This document shows, piece by piece, positions 33,271 through 42,736 of a stretch of DNA of 64,000 bases (its first letter is position 1; every line of letters starts with the position of its first letter). Both the position numbers and the translations under genes were made by a program. This DNA is from JAJRAN01 sp963827135 (GTDB lineage Archaea; Thermoplasmatota; Thermoplasmata; Methanomassiliicoccales; UBA472), in the NCBI GenBank assembly GCA_963827135.1, contig CAWGZX010000005.1:558001-622000 (forward strand), read 5' to 3'. The notes beneath the pieces are model-generated. The model ran no database searches, was not told where the DNA came from, and worked only from the letters and a program-made list of their open reading frames with translations.

Positions 33271-35001
33271 CTATTTCCCTCCCATGGCTTCGAAGGCCTT
33301 GTCCATCTCGCGGTTGATGTCCTCCAGCTCCTGGTCCACCGCTTCCTCGAACTTGGACTTGCCGAAACGGGTGCGCAGGGGCATGTTGGCGATGTTCTCG
33401 ACCAATACCTCGCGCTCCACGGCCCGGCCGGCGAGCTCCGCGAAATGGCGGATGGTCTTCATGACCGCGTACTGGCGCGACATCGGGCAATATGTGTCCA
33501 CGGGGTGGTAGGCGTTCTGCTGCAGGACGATCTCGCGGATCATCCTCGCCACCTCGAGGGTCAGCTTCTGCTCCTCGGGCAGGGCATCGGAGCCTACCAG
33601 CTGCACGACCTCCTGCAGCTCGGCCTCCTTCTGCAGCACTTCCATGGCCCAGGCGCGCAGCTCGGGGAAGTCGGGCCCGACGTTGTTGCGGTACCACGGG
33701 TCCAGTGTGTTCGTGTAGAGCGAATAGGACGTCAACCAGTTGATGGCCGGGAAGTGCCTCCTCTCGCGCAGCTTGGTGTCCAGGGCCCAGAAGACGCGCA
33801 CGATGCGCAATGTTCCCTGTGTGACCGGCTCTGACAGGTCCCCGCCCGGCGGGGAGACCGCCCCCACCACGGAGACGGAGCCTGTGTTGCCGCTGTGGGT
33901 CTCGGCCCGGCCAGCGCGCTCGTAGAACTCCGAGAGCCTAGCGGACAGATAGGCGGGGAATCCCTCCTCGCCCGGCATCTCCTCCAGCCTGGAGGATATC
34001 TCCCTCATGGCCTCGGCCCACCTGGAGGTGGAGTCGGCCATCAATGAGACGTCGTAACCCATGTCGCGGTAGTATTCCGCGACGGTCATGCCCGAGTAGA
34101 CGGACGCCTCGCGCGCCGCCACTGGCATGTTGGACGTGTTGGCGATCAACACGGTCCTGTTCATCAGGGGCTTCTTGGTCTTGGGGTCCTCCAGCTCGGG
34201 GAAGAGCGTGAGCACCTCGGTCATCTCGTTGCCGCGCTCGCCGCAGCCGATGTAGACCACTATGTCGGCGTCGGACCACTTTGCCAGTTGCTGTTGCGTG
34301 ACGGTCTTGCCCGTCCCGAAGCCGCCGGGAATCGCTGCCGTCCCGCCCTTGGAGATAGGGAATAGGGTGTCGAGGATCCTCTGGCCGGTCAAGAGGGGGA
34401 TGTCCGGCATGAGCTTCCTTCTCACCGGGCGGCCGAACCTAACCGGCCACCTCTGCATCATCATGACCTCCTTCCCGCCGATGACCGCTACGGTCTGGTC
34501 GACGGTGAAGTTGCCGCCCTTTATCTCCTCCACCGTGCCGCTGACGCCGTTGGGCACCAGTATGCGGTGGGTCATGCTCCTCTCCGGAGCGGAGCCTAGG
34601 ATCTGGCCCCCGGTCACCTTGTCCCCCTTCTTCACCAGGGGGGTGAACTCGTACTTGGCCTTGCGGTCCAGCCCGGGAGCGGCGACGCCTCGCTTGATGA
34701 AGTCGCCCATGGCGGCCATCAGGTCTGGAAGCGGCCTCAGGATACCGTCGTACACGCTGCCGAGCAGACCGGGGCCGAGCTCCGCCACCAATGGTAGGCC
34801 GGTGGAAACGCAGGGCTCTCCCGGACGGATGCCCGAGGTATCCTCATACACTTGAATGACCGTCTTGTTCCCCACGATCTTGATGACCTCACCCATGAGC
34901 TTCTCATGGCCCACCTGGATGACGTCGTACATCTTCGGGGAGATGCCGATCGCCGTCACGACAGGGCCTGCCACCCTGTTGATTTCACCCGTTTTCGCCA
35001 T
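33271..35001 (-). CDS. atpA: A/V-type ATP synthase catalytic subunit A
   Basis: This 576-residue catalytic subunit has the P-loop GGFGTGKTVTQQQLAK, the archaeal-specific bulge domain before it (about residues 110-190), ERGNEMTEVLTLFPEL and DSTSRWAEAMREISSRLEEM. It makes or hydrolyses ATP at the A/B interface. The length is normal for archaeal A subunits. There is no intein insertion at the P-loop, a frequent intein site in some archaea. Confidence 0.97.
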   Translation of the reverse strand: MAKTGEINRVAGPVVTAIGISPKMYDVIQVGHEKLMGEVIKIVGNKTVIQVYEDTSGIRPGEPCVSTGLPLVAELGPGLLGSVYDGILRPLPDLMAAMGDFIKRGVAAPGLDRKAKYEFTPLVKKGDKVTGGQILGSAPERSMTHRILVPNGVSGTVEEIKGGNFTVDQTVAVIGGKEVMMMQRWPVRFGRPVRRKLMPDIPLLTGQRILDTLFPISKGGTAAIPGGFGTGKTVTQQQLAKWSDADIVVYIGCGERGNEMTEVLTLFPELEDPKTKKPLMNRTVLIANTSNMPVAAREASVYSGMTVAEYYRDMGYDVSLMADSTSRWAEAMREISSRLEEMPGEEGFPAYLSARLSEFYERAGRAETHSGNTGSVSVVGAVSPPGGDLSEPVTQGTLRIVRVFWALDTKLRERRHFPAINWLTSYSLYTNTLDPWYRNNVGPDFPELRAWAMEVLQKEAELQEVVQLVGSDALPEEQKLTLEVARMIREIVLQQNAYHPVDTYCPMSRQYAVMKTIRHFAELAGRAVEREVLVENIANMPLRTRFGKSKFEEAVDQELEDINREMDKAFEAMGGK

Positions 35002-35012
35002 TTATACCCCTC

Positions 35013-35312
35013 TTAGTTCTTGTATAGATCAACGCCAATGGCCCGCTTCACCTTCTCACGAAGGTCGCTCCCTTCCCCCTTGCCGACTGGCACGACGACG
35101 GGGGCGATGCTCTCCAAGGCCTTCTTCCTCGTGAGAGCCGGTAGGTCCTCAAGGTCGGACGCGTTCACGGCCAACACCCCTATGGATGAGTTGCCGAGCA
35201 GCTCCAACAGCTTGGGCTCGAACCTCTGTCTGTCCACGGCAAATATGCTCTTGATCCCGGCCAGCCTGAACCCGAGCACGAACTCCTCGTTGCCTAGGAC
35301 TGCGATCTCCAT
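35013..35312 (-). CDS. atpF: A/V-type ATP synthase subunit F
   Basis: This 99-residue Rossmann-like stalk subunit has VLGNEEFVLGFRLAGIKSIF at the N-terminus, GVLAVNASDLEDLP in the middle and VVVPVG near the C-terminal helix. It binds subunit D in the rotor. The stop of the C gene overlaps its start (ATGA around 35310-35313). It lies in the conserved C-F-A-B-D order. Confidence 0.94.
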   Translation of the reverse strand: MEIAVLGNEEFVLGFRLAGIKSIFAVDRQRFEPKLLELLGNSSIGVLAVNASDLEDLPALTRKKALESIAPVVVPVGKGEGSDLREKVKRAIGVDLYKN

Positions 35313-36373
35313 TAAATCACCAACAATTTCTTGATAGTCTCAGGGTCCAGCCCGCTCTCCTTGCAGCGGGCGATGATCCTGATGTTGTCCACTTCGATCT
35401 TCTTGCGTATCAGGTAATCGATTATAGGAAGTACGGATAGAGGATACAGGTGAGAGAATCTCTCTGCCTGCCTCGAATGAAGCCTCTTTATCGCCAAGGT
35501 CACATCGTTCAATGAGTTTGTGGTCGATACCTTTTCCAACGCCTCTTTGATGTCCTCGTAGAAGGAGTACTTCTGCAGTTCCTGGACAAGGGGGTCGAAC
35601 CCCTCGATGGCTATCAGCCTCTCCATCTCCTTCCTGGTCAGCTCGTCACCGCCCTCTATGAGGTATGGTGATATCTTGTCCGGGGAGAGCCCCTCTCGCT
35701 TCAGCTTCAGTATCGTGAGGAGGTTGTTGGCATCTATCTCCTTGCGCAAGTATCCGAGCAGGATCTTCTCTGGCCTGGAGCTGGGGTTGATTGACTCGAG
35801 CGCGTGCTTGTAGTACGCCTTGTCCAGATAATCCTCGACCGTGGACAGCTCACCAGTGGTCTGCAGGGCGGAGATTGCCTCTTGGGGCACCTCGACCCAT
35901 TCCAGCTTTATGTTCTCCAATACCTCGGTGACGGACTCCAAGGCCAATAGTGCATTGAGGTCGTCCTCGCCCAATCTTCCTGCCGGAACGAGGTCCTCGC
36001 GGATGTCCTCCACGGAGGCGCCATAGTACTTGCCCCTGAGGACGGTTTTTATGTTCCAGACGTCCCAACGTTCCAGATACCCGGCGATCATGTCCCGAAG
36101 CTCGCCCTTGGTGAACTCGAGCACGCCGTTGTACATGCGCGCCAGGTTCCTGCTCGTGCCGAGCTCGATCAAGTTCACGCCGTCGTAGCGGGATGCCAGC
36201 TCGGTCATCTCCACGTTGTACTGGGTCTCGCCCAGGAAGCGTCCTATCTCATTCAGGTCCATCATCAACAGCTTCGGATAGTTCTCCTTCGTGAGGAGAA
36301 GGCTCTTCTTGGCCCGAACCCTCGCACAGGCATATGGGTAATTGCCCCTCCTCCCAAAGATCGAAGCCATCAT
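35312..36373 (-). CDS. atpC: A/V-type ATP synthase subunit C
   Basis: This 353-residue all-helical funnel-shaped subunit (V-type d / A-type C) links the central stalk to the c ring. The N-terminal YPYACARVRAKKSLLL and internal repeats such as YLERWDVWNIKTVLRGKYYG and IRIIARCKESGLDPETI near the end are typical. ATG 36373 is followed by a second ATG at 36370, either of which may be used. It lies 1 nt from the subunit E stop. Confidence 0.94.
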   Translation of the reverse strand: MMASIFGRRGNYPYACARVRAKKSLLLTKENYPKLLMMDLNEIGRFLGETQYNVEMTELASRYDGVNLIELGTSRNLARMYNGVLEFTKGELRDMIAGYLERWDVWNIKTVLRGKYYGASVEDIREDLVPAGRLGEDDLNALLALESVTEVLENIKLEWVEVPQEAISALQTTGELSTVEDYLDKAYYKHALESINPSSRPEKILLGYLRKEIDANNLLTILKLKREGLSPDKISPYLIEGGDELTRKEMERLIAIEGFDPLVQELQKYSFYEDIKEALEKVSTTNSLNDVTLAIKRLHSRQAERFSHLYPLSVLPIIDYLIRKKIEVDNIRIIARCKESGLDPETIKKLLVI

Positions 36374-36374
36374 A

Positions 36375-36929
36375 TCACCCGAACAGGATGTTGGAGATGT
36401 TCTTCAGCTCCTTCTCCCAGATCCCTTCCAGAATGGTCTTGAAGGTGTAATCGACGCGCACAGATCCGTCCTTGCTCTCGAGGACGAGGCCGGGGTTCAT
36501 CTTGACCTCCTCGACCTTCTCCCCGTTCTTCACGGGAAGAAGCTTGGCCTCGCCTGTGGGGCAGTAGATCTTCGGGTCCTTGATGACCTTGCGCCCCTGC
36601 TCCAGGATCGAACCGTACAGCCGCGCCTTGTCGGTGGAGCTCATTTCAGCGAGCTGAGAGTTGACCTCCTCGAAGGTGCGGTCTAGCATCTCCTTCCTCG
36701 CATTCAGAACGATCCTCTTCTCCTCAAGCTCGGCGCTCGATAGCTCCTGCTGCCTCATGCGCTTGACCGCGTCCTCCGTCTCCTTCTGCTGGGCCTTCTG
36801 TTTGCTAGAGACAGCGTCCGCTGCTTGCTGGAGGATCGCTGCCTTCTCCTTCTCTCCTGCTCTGAGAATCTGGTCCGCTTCTTTATTGGCGCTTTCCAGT
36901 ATCTCATCGACCACGTTGTCCAACGCCAT
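36375..36929 (-). CDS. atpE: A/V-type ATP synthase subunit E (peripheral stalk)
   Basis: This 184-residue protein has a long charged N-terminal helix (NKEADQILRAGEKEKAAILQ, continuing to about residue 90) and a globular C-terminal alpha/beta part (VEEVKMNPGLVLESKDGSVR). It pairs with subunit H to form the peripheral stalk. It sits between the K and C genes, as in Methanosarcina. Confidence 0.94.
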   Translation of the reverse strand: MALDNVVDEILESANKEADQILRAGEKEKAAILQQAADAVSSKQKAQQKETEDAVKRMRQQELSSAELEEKRIVLNARKEMLDRTFEEVNSQLAEMSSTDKARLYGSILEQGRKVIKDPKIYCPTGEAKLLPVKNGEKVEEVKMNPGLVLESKDGSVRVDYTFKTILEGIWEKELKNISNILFG

Positions 36930-36960
36930 GAAATGACCTCTGAGGTCTCTTCATCCGCGC

Positions 36961-37185
36961 TTACATGTTGCCCATGAGCAGGAACGCGATGACCAGACCG
37001 AAGATGACGATGGTCTCTGGAATGACAGTCATGACCAGCGACCTACCAAAGTTCTTGGGGTTCTCCGCTATGGCGCCGACTGCCGCCGAACCAATGTCCT
37101 TCTCAGCCCAACCGGCCGCGAGCCCAGTCAATCCAATCGCGAGCCCAGCCCCGATCGCAACCAAACCCGATCCAATGTCTACCAT
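36961..37185 (-). CDS. atpK: A/V-type ATP synthase subunit K (rotor c subunit)
   Basis: This 74-residue two-helix proteolipid has an N-terminal Gly-rich helix (IGAGLAIGLTGLAAGWAEKD) and a second helix carrying the ion-binding Glu in TVIPETIVIFGLVIAFLL. It is a single hairpin, not duplicated or tripled as in some archaea. The Glu-Thr pair is compatible with Na+ or H+; the sequence alone does not settle the coupling ion. Confidence 0.95.
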   Translation of the reverse strand: MVDIGSGLVAIGAGLAIGLTGLAAGWAEKDIGSAAVGAIAENPKNFGRSLVMTVIPETIVIFGLVIAFLLMGNM

Positions 37186-37192
37186 TTTTCTT

Positions 37193-39205
37193 TCACCTCA
37201 CGCTTGTGTACTTCCTTACGATCCTAAGCGGGTTGTATTTCGTCCCGCCTCCAGTATAGAACTTCTGAAAGAGTTCGACATAATGGAGCCTAATTCCGTG
37301 AATGCCGGCCGATATGATGGCGAGAATCAGCACGGTCAATGCGCCTACTATGAAGATCACTATCCCGAACACCATGCCGACGCCGCCCATGGGGGCGAGC
37401 ATCTCCAGGGCGATCCCGTTGAACGCCAGGGCCAATCCCGCTTTGGACACGGCTATGGCGGCAAGACGAGTGTAGGAAAGAATGTTGCTAAGCAGGCCGG
37501 GGAGCTCGAGGATCGAGATCACCCCTTCGCCGATGATGGATATGACCAGCCCGACGATGATCAGGACCAAGGGTATGAGTACGGCCATGGAGGTGAACTC
37601 GATGCCCGTGATGTCCGTGATGTTCGCAATGATTATTGGAAGCAGGATGGCCATTCCCAGGAGGACCAGGACCCAACCGAACTTCTCCACGATGGCGTGC
37701 TTCAGCCCGTGCCTCATGGCGATGTTGAACATGCCCAGGAAGAATCCCAGGAACAGATGGAATATCCCGATCCAGACTGTGAGATAAAGCAGCTGGTTGA
37801 CGTCCTCCAGCTTGTTGTAGATGCCGAAGGGCATCTCGATGTTGCCCAAGCCCCAGGAACTTGGAAGCTCCACACCCAACAATGAGGACCAGGATATCTC
37901 CTCCCCGTGAGGGGCGAGTGGCAGCCCGAACGCGTCCCCGAATATGAACAAGCCGAAAAACGTCGCCCAAATGCCGCCGAAGAAGAGCATCGTGGAGATG
38001 GTCTTCCAATCGTCGGTCGTGCACCTCTTCAGACCTAGAAGGCCCAGCGCGATGAATATTGTACCATAGCCGATGTCGCTGACCATCAGGCCGAAGAAGA
38101 TAGGGAAGGTGATGGCTATGACGTTGGTCGGGTCGACCTCATTGTACTTGGGCGTGGAAATGAGCTCCGTGAAGCCGTTGAACATGGAGATGGGCTTCTT
38201 CTCGCCCATCTTCACCGGGGTCTCGGTCCCGACCTCGGATTCGTGCTCTATCTCCGATCCCTCGTGCACGATCTCCTTACGGGACTTGACCTCAATGACC
38301 TCGAAGTGGTAGCTCTTGCCCAGTTTGGAAGCGAGCTCCTTCTCGACCCTCTCCACCTGTTTGGTCGGGACCCAGGCGTCGATGGCGAAGGCGTTCTTGG
38401 TGGTCGCTATTCGCAAGGGGAACTCTGCCTTCTCCACCTCGATGCTCAAGTGCTCCTCGGACGCCAAGATCATGGCCTGGTGGTCTGCCCGGAGCTTGGA
38501 TATCTTCTCCTCGGCATCCGATAAGGCCCTCTTGACCTCGGCCTCCTCGACCTCGATCCTCTTTACAATCTCCTCGGGAGTGCCCTTTCCCTTGGGGACG
38601 GCAACCTCGGAATAGCCGTTCTGGACGAGGATCCGCTGTGCCTCTGCCGCTTCCGCCTTGGCCACGAATACGGCTACGAAGTCGACGTTCTTGGATTTGA
38701 AAATCTCGAAGCGCTTCACCGCCCCGTTCAAAGGCTGCTCGGGGTCGTTGCGCACCATACCAGTGAAAACAGTAATGCTGTCATAGCCAGAAAAGAGCTC
38801 CAGGTCGAGCGGGACGCTGATCAGGGGCGTGAGGAGGCGCTTGTCGTTCTCCAGGGCGGCGAGCCTCTGTTGGGTCTGGTTCTTGGTCTCCACGACCCCC
38901 GCCACCTCAACGTTCAGCTCTTCCACGGTCGAGGACATCTTAGACTCGACGTCGCCCACGGGAACCTTGACCCCGAAGTTCGTCTCCTCGATCTCCAGGT
39001 CCTTCTGCAGCGCCCTCAGCTTCAACAGCTTCTGCGAAGCGTCCGAGGCCGATGGGAATGGCGATCCCAGGCTGAGCCCCTCCTCCTCTGAGAAATCGAT
39101 GGGGTGGACCAAGGCCAGGTCGTAGAGGACGTCTGTGGTCTCCTTCAACTTGTCCTTTGATCCTGCGATGAGGACCCTGCTCATCTTCTCAGGCAGAAGC
39201 ATCAA
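37193..39205 (-). CDS. atpI: A/V-type ATP synthase subunit I (a subunit)
   Basis: In this 670-residue stator subunit, the first 370 residues are a soluble dumbbell with coiled coils (VEEAEVKRALSDAEEKISKL). The remainder holds about eight membrane helices, including FFGLMVSDIGYGTIF and LSYTRLAAIAVSKAGLALAF. The latter carries the essential Arg that faces the c-ring Glu. It forms the ion path with subunit K. Its start overlaps the subunit H gene by 17 nt. Confidence 0.95.
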   Translation of the reverse strand: MMLLPEKMSRVLIAGSKDKLKETTDVLYDLALVHPIDFSEEEGLSLGSPFPSASDASQKLLKLRALQKDLEIEETNFGVKVPVGDVESKMSSTVEELNVEVAGVVETKNQTQQRLAALENDKRLLTPLISVPLDLELFSGYDSITVFTGMVRNDPEQPLNGAVKRFEIFKSKNVDFVAVFVAKAEAAEAQRILVQNGYSEVAVPKGKGTPEEIVKRIEVEEAEVKRALSDAEEKISKLRADHQAMILASEEHLSIEVEKAEFPLRIATTKNAFAIDAWVPTKQVERVEKELASKLGKSYHFEVIEVKSRKEIVHEGSEIEHESEVGTETPVKMGEKKPISMFNGFTELISTPKYNEVDPTNVIAITFPIFFGLMVSDIGYGTIFIALGLLGLKRCTTDDWKTISTMLFFGGIWATFFGLFIFGDAFGLPLAPHGEEISWSSLLGVELPSSWGLGNIEMPFGIYNKLEDVNQLLYLTVWIGIFHLFLGFFLGMFNIAMRHGLKHAIVEKFGWVLVLLGMAILLPIIIANITDITGIEFTSMAVLIPLVLIIVGLVISIIGEGVISILELPGLLSNILSYTRLAAIAVSKAGLALAFNGIALEMLAPMGGVGMVFGIVIFIVGALTVLILAIISAGIHGIRLHYVELFQKFYTGGGTKYNPLRIVRKYTSVR

Positions 39206-39521
39206 TAGTCCTCTCGAAAACCTCTTTGATCCTGGCCTTCGCCTTCGGGACGTTTGAGGCCGCCTTGGACATGAGTTTAGCCGCGTCGTCGCTTCCCTTC
39301 TTCAGGAGCTGCTGCCTCTTCTCCGCCATCGACTGCTTCTCCTTGGACATTATGGTCTCGTGCTCGGCCCTCATCTTGTCCTCGGCCTCTTGCACGATGC
39401 GGATGGCTTCGCGGCGGGCTCCGGCCAAGGTGGCCTTCTGCTTCTCTTCGGCCGCGGCGATGGTCTCCCTCGCCTTGGACTCGGCCTCCTTGATTTTCAC
39501 AAGTGTATCAGCCCTGCTCAT
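39189..39521 (-). CDS. atpH: A/V-type ATP synthase subunit H (peripheral stalk)
   Basis: This 110-residue, Ala/Lys/Glu-rich, continuous right-handed coiled-coil helix (RADTLVKIKEAESKARETIA to the C-terminal KARIKEVFERTI) pairs with subunit E. It is the first gene of the operon, in the order H-I-K-E-C-F-A-B-D-small membrane protein. A GGGGGAAA ribosome site precedes the ATG, and the promoter is at 39559-39572. Confidence 0.93.
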   Translation of the reverse strand: MSRADTLVKIKEAESKARETIAAAEEKQKATLAGARREAIRIVQEAEDKMRAEHETIMSKEKQSMAEKRQQLLKKGSDDAAKLMSKAASNVPKAKARIKEVFERTIDASA

Positions 39522-39558
39522 AGGCGTTTCCCCCGAAGGTGATGCGGAAATATCGTAA

Positions 39559-39572
39559 TCGTATTTATAGGC
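39559..39572 (-). promoter_or_regulatory. ATP synthase operon promoter
   Basis: CCTATAAATACG on the minus strand is a near-consensus TATA box about 45 nt upstream of the subunit H ATG, giving a leader of about 20 nt with a purine-rich ribosome site. No other strong promoter is seen until the end of the operon. Confidence 0.65.
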
Positions 39573-39658
39573 TTTGTAAAAGTGGCTGCTGGAAGCTTCT
39601 TAAACGATTGAAAAACTGGCACATTTCAACAAAGGCGACCAAGGAATATGCAACCGAC

Positions 39659-40126
39659 CTAGGGTTCCTCTGTTTCCGGTGGAGGGCAGTATTGGCGCAC
39701 GTGGACCCCGCTCTCCTCTAGTATCTCCCTAGATAGGGGGTCGATGTAGTCGTCCTTGTACACTATCTCCGACACTCCCGCGTTCACCAGGATCTTGGTG
39801 CACATGACGCAAGGGAAGTTGGTGGTGTAGATGGTCGAGCCCTTGATGCTCGCTCCGAAATAAGCGGCTTGGATGACCGCGTTCTGTTCCGCGTGCACCC
39901 CGCGACAGAGCTCGTGCCTTGTGCCTGATTCGACGTTGGTCTGCTGGCGGATGCACCCGACCTCGGCGCAGTGCTTCAGGCCGCGCGGGGCCCCGTTGTA
40001 GCCAGTGGTCAGGACCCTTTTCTCTTTGACCACCACCGCGCCGACGTGACGCCTGAGACACGTCGACCTCGTGGCCACCAGGTCCGCCATCCTCATGAAG
40101 TAGGTGTCGTTGTCGGGTCTTTGCAT
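39659..40126 (-). CDS. dCMP deaminase family protein (ComEB-like)
   Basis: This 155-residue zinc deaminase has the catalytic GVHAEQNAVI (His-Ala-Glu) near residue 77 and the PCVMC zinc motif near 110. Typical dCMP deaminase segments are VATRSTCLRRHVGAVVV and TTGYNGAPRG. It converts dCMP to dUMP for dTMP synthesis. It is a single gene between the ATPase promoter region and the divergent signal peptidase gene. Confidence 0.92.
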   Translation of the reverse strand: MQRPDNDTYFMRMADLVATRSTCLRRHVGAVVVKEKRVLTTGYNGAPRGLKHCAEVGCIRQQTNVESGTRHELCRGVHAEQNAVIQAAYFGASIKGSTIYTTNFPCVMCTKILVNAGVSEIVYKDDYIDPLSREILEESGVHVRQYCPPPETEEP

Positions 40127-40238
40127 GCGGGTCTCGGACCCCGTCCCAGCCTAAATATTTTTCCTCCGGTACAATTACCTCTCGTCGCCAAGGCTGGGGT
40201 CGAAGGCATCATATAATCAGATTCGCTTTGATGCGCTC

Positions 40239-41285
40239 GTGTCCGGGGCTAAGAGGGCGAAGAAGCTATGGAACTCCTTGAAAGGGGTGGTCATCGCCTT
40301 TGCCATTGTCCTCATCATCATCGGTGGCCTCTATCTCTATAGTGGGGTCTGGCCCCCCCTGGTGGTAATTGAATCGGCGAGCATGCAGCACTCGGACGCC
40401 CGTTCCTATATCGGGGTGATCGACACCGGGGACCTGGTAATCCTCAAGAAGGAGACGTCCCTGTCCTCGGTCCGGACCTACCTGGGTAGCGTGAACGACG
40501 GCTATAACACCTACGGAGAGCTGGGGGACGTCGTGATCTACCGTCCCAACGGGGACTATGGCACCACTCCGATCATCCATCGGGCCCTTTGCGAGATCGT
40601 ATACAACCATACCGGGGGCGGTTTCGATGTGCCTGCCTTGGCTTCGGTCCCCGAGAGCATGTGGGACGTCGAAGGGGGAGAGAATGCCTGGTACAACATC
40701 CATGCGGTGCTTGTACTTCATGACATCGGATACAACCAGGTGGACGTCGACATCAACTTCGGCACCATCATCTCCAACTTTGGCGCCTCCACCCCGGAGG
40801 GTGGTTTAATCACCCTCGGCGACAACAACCACGGCAACATCGACCAGACGTCGCTCATCAAGAACGGCAAGTACGTCAGGCCAATCAAAGGCGAATGGCT
40901 GAACGGCATAGCGAGGGGGGAGCTGCCATGGTTCGGCATCATCAAGCTCTTCGCCAGCGGCCAGTCGTCAAACATCCCGATACCCCAGAACAGCAAGACC
41001 AACCTGTTGATCAGCCTCGGGCTCATTATCGGGATACCTATCCTGATAGATGCCACGAGCCTGATCCTTGAATCGAAGGGGATCAGCGTGGGCGCCTGGT
41101 TCCGGAAGAAGCTCGGCCTACCGCCCAAGAAGGCCAAGTCCCCAAAGGAATCGGAGAAGACCGATGAGGAGGGGGCGCCTGTAAAACAAGCGAGCGGGAG
41201 CAATCCTCAGGGGAAGCCCAAATCGAGTTCCTCGAATCAGAGGCCCAAGGGCAGTTCCGGGAAGAAGGGGAAAGGGTCCCACTGA
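40239..41285 (+). CDS. Archaeal-type signal peptidase I (S26B) with long disordered tail
   Basis: This 348-residue protein has an N-terminal membrane helix (about 16-36), then the catalytic Ser48 in IESASMQ, the His of IIHRA near 114 replacing the bacterial Lys, and Asp in TLGDNNHGN near 195. A second membrane helix follows at about 250-270, then a 75-residue basic, Ser/Lys/Pro-rich tail. It cleaves Sec signal peptides outside the membrane. GTG 40239 lies about 27 nt after CATATAATC. The tail overhang is longer than in typical homologues. Its stop abuts the Orc1 stop. Confidence 0.88.
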   Translation: MSGAKRAKKLWNSLKGVVIAFAIVLIIIGGLYLYSGVWPPLVVIESASMQHSDARSYIGVIDTGDLVILKKETSLSSVRTYLGSVNDGYNTYGELGDVVIYRPNGDYGTTPIIHRALCEIVYNHTGGGFDVPALASVPESMWDVEGGENAWYNIHAVLVLHDIGYNQVDVDINFGTIISNFGASTPEGGLITLGDNNHGNIDQTSLIKNGKYVRPIKGEWLNGIARGELPWFGIIKLFASGQSSNIPIPQNSKTNLLISLGLIIGIPILIDATSLILESKGISVGAWFRKKLGLPPKKAKSPKESEKTDEEGAPVKQASGSNPQGKPKSSSSNQRPKGSSGKKGKGSH

Positions 41286-42521
41286 TCACATCAGCGTGGT
41301 CTGCGTCTTCGGCCGGTAGTTCTTCAGCGCCTGTAGGATCTCGTCCTCCTCCAACGTGTGCTTGGTCTCGGCCAACGGGACCGCGGCCTCGATCTCTTTC
41401 GTCCTGCCCCCTCGTCCATACGACTTCACGCGGGCGTGGATGATGCCCAGCATGTCGAGCTCGGAGATGAGGTCCGTAACCCTTCTCTGGGTCAGGCAGG
41501 CGATTCCGACCACCTTGCACAGGTCCCGATATGTCTCGTACACGTCCCCGGTCGTCAGCCTGCCATTGTTCTTCTCTTCGTTGATCAGTATGCCCAGAAG
41601 CACGAGCTTCGACTGCGTCGGCAGGGTCTTCACGGCCTCGGTCACGCAGTCCAGCTCGATCTTGTTCTTGGCCTTGTACACATGCGCCTCGGTGATGTGG
41701 TCGTCGTTGTTGCGCTCGGCTATCTCCGCGGATATGCGCAGCAGGTCCAAAGCCCTCCTGGCGTCCCCGTGCTCCTGCGCTGCCAGGGCGGCGCATAGGG
41801 GTATGACCGCCCCCTCCAGGATGCCCTCCCCGAAGGCCAGGTCGGCCCGTTGGTGCAATATGTCTTGGAGCTGCTCCGCGTTGTAAGGAGGGAACACCAG
41901 CTTCTCCTCGCCCAGGCGGCTCTTCACCCGGGGGTCGAGGAACTCGGTGAACTTGAGGTCGTTGGATATGCCGATCACGCTCACCCTAGCGTTCTTCAGA
42001 TCGTCGTTTATCTTGGACAGGTGGTAGAGCACGTCGTCACCGCTCTTGTAGACCAGCTTGTCGATCTCGTCGAGCACGATGATGATGACGCGGTTCTGGT
42101 CGTCGACCTTCTCCCGGAGGATGTTGTACACCCTCTCCGTGGACCAGCCGGTGAAGGGGATCCTGTCCTCGAAATCAACGATGAATTGGTTGCCGATGTT
42201 CTGCAGGACGCCATATTGGGTGTCCACCACCTCGCAGTTCATGTAGAGGAAGATCACGCGGTTGACCTCGGAATCGGCCTTCATGATCTCGTTTCCAAGG
42301 TACTTCACCACGGCGGTCTTTCCCGTCCCGGTCTTCCCGAATATGAGGACGTTGGACGGGCGCTCCCCCTTCAAGGCGGTTACCATGATCTGAGCTAGCT
42401 GGTTGATCTGCCCTTGCCGATGTGGCAGGTCCCCTGGTATGTAGGAGGGCCTTAGAATCTCCCTGTTGTTCCGGAAGATTTGTTTACCGGTCAGATATTG
42501 TTTGAACACGTTGTCTTCCAA
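41286..42521 (-). CDS. Orc1/Cdc6 replication initiator
   Basis: This 411-residue AAA+ initiator has Walker A FGKTGTGKTAVVKYL at about residues 61-75, Walker B IIVLDEIDKL, the sensor around VIGISNDLKF, and a C-terminal winged helix (TQRRVTDLISELDMLGI). It binds origin recognition boxes and loads MCM. A TTG at 42521 is the start. The upstream intergenic region carries ORB-like repeats, as expected for an archaeal oriC next to its orc1/cdc6. Confidence 0.95.
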   Translation of the reverse strand: MEDNVFKQYLTGKQIFRNNREILRPSYIPGDLPHRQGQINQLAQIMVTALKGERPSNVLIFGKTGTGKTAVVKYLGNEIMKADSEVNRVIFLYMNCEVVDTQYGVLQNIGNQFIVDFEDRIPFTGWSTERVYNILREKVDDQNRVIIIVLDEIDKLVYKSGDDVLYHLSKINDDLKNARVSVIGISNDLKFTEFLDPRVKSRLGEEKLVFPPYNAEQLQDILHQRADLAFGEGILEGAVIPLCAALAAQEHGDARRALDLLRISAEIAERNNDDHITEAHVYKAKNKIELDCVTEAVKTLPTQSKLVLLGILINEEKNNGRLTTGDVYETYRDLCKVVGIACLTQRRVTDLISELDMLGIIHARVKSYGRGGRTKEIEAAVPLAETKHTLEEDEILQALKNYRPKTQTTLM

Positions 42522-42559
42522 TCTACGTCCCCCCTAACAGAAGGCTAGCGATGGCGAGG

Positions 42560-42586
42560 CCCCACCCCTTCGTTTCCATTGGAAAT
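42560..42586 (-). repeat. Origin recognition box (ORB1)
   Basis: On the minus strand it reads TTTCCAATGGAAACGAAGGG followed by GTGGGG. It has the GGAAACGAAGGGG core plus G-string typical of euryarchaeal ORBs. Confidence 0.75.
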
Positions 42587-42709
42587 AGAGGTCTGCGATT
42601 TCGCAGGTTGCAGTGGAAGAGCAGCTAAGCATTACAAGTACCTTCTTTTTATCTAGGGCGTCCAGATGATTTAATGGCCGTTAATCTTTTGTCAAAGATA
42701 TCGAGTGAC

Positions 42710-42736
42710 CCCCACCCCTTTGTTTCCATTGGAGAG
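42710..42736 (-). repeat. Origin recognition box (ORB2)
   Basis: It is a direct repeat of ORB1 with the core GGAAACAAAGGGG followed by TGGGG on the minus strand; 23 of 27 positions are identical to ORB1 by eye. Confidence 0.75.

Noticed and set aside
33271..35001. Intein in ATP synthase subunit A
   Set aside because: The P-loop region is continuous and the protein length is normal.
42560..42736. Two similar repeats considered as CRISPR repeats
   Set aside because: Only two copies 150 nt apart plus an inverted copy, no spacers of regular length, and no cas genes; the motif fits origin recognition boxes.
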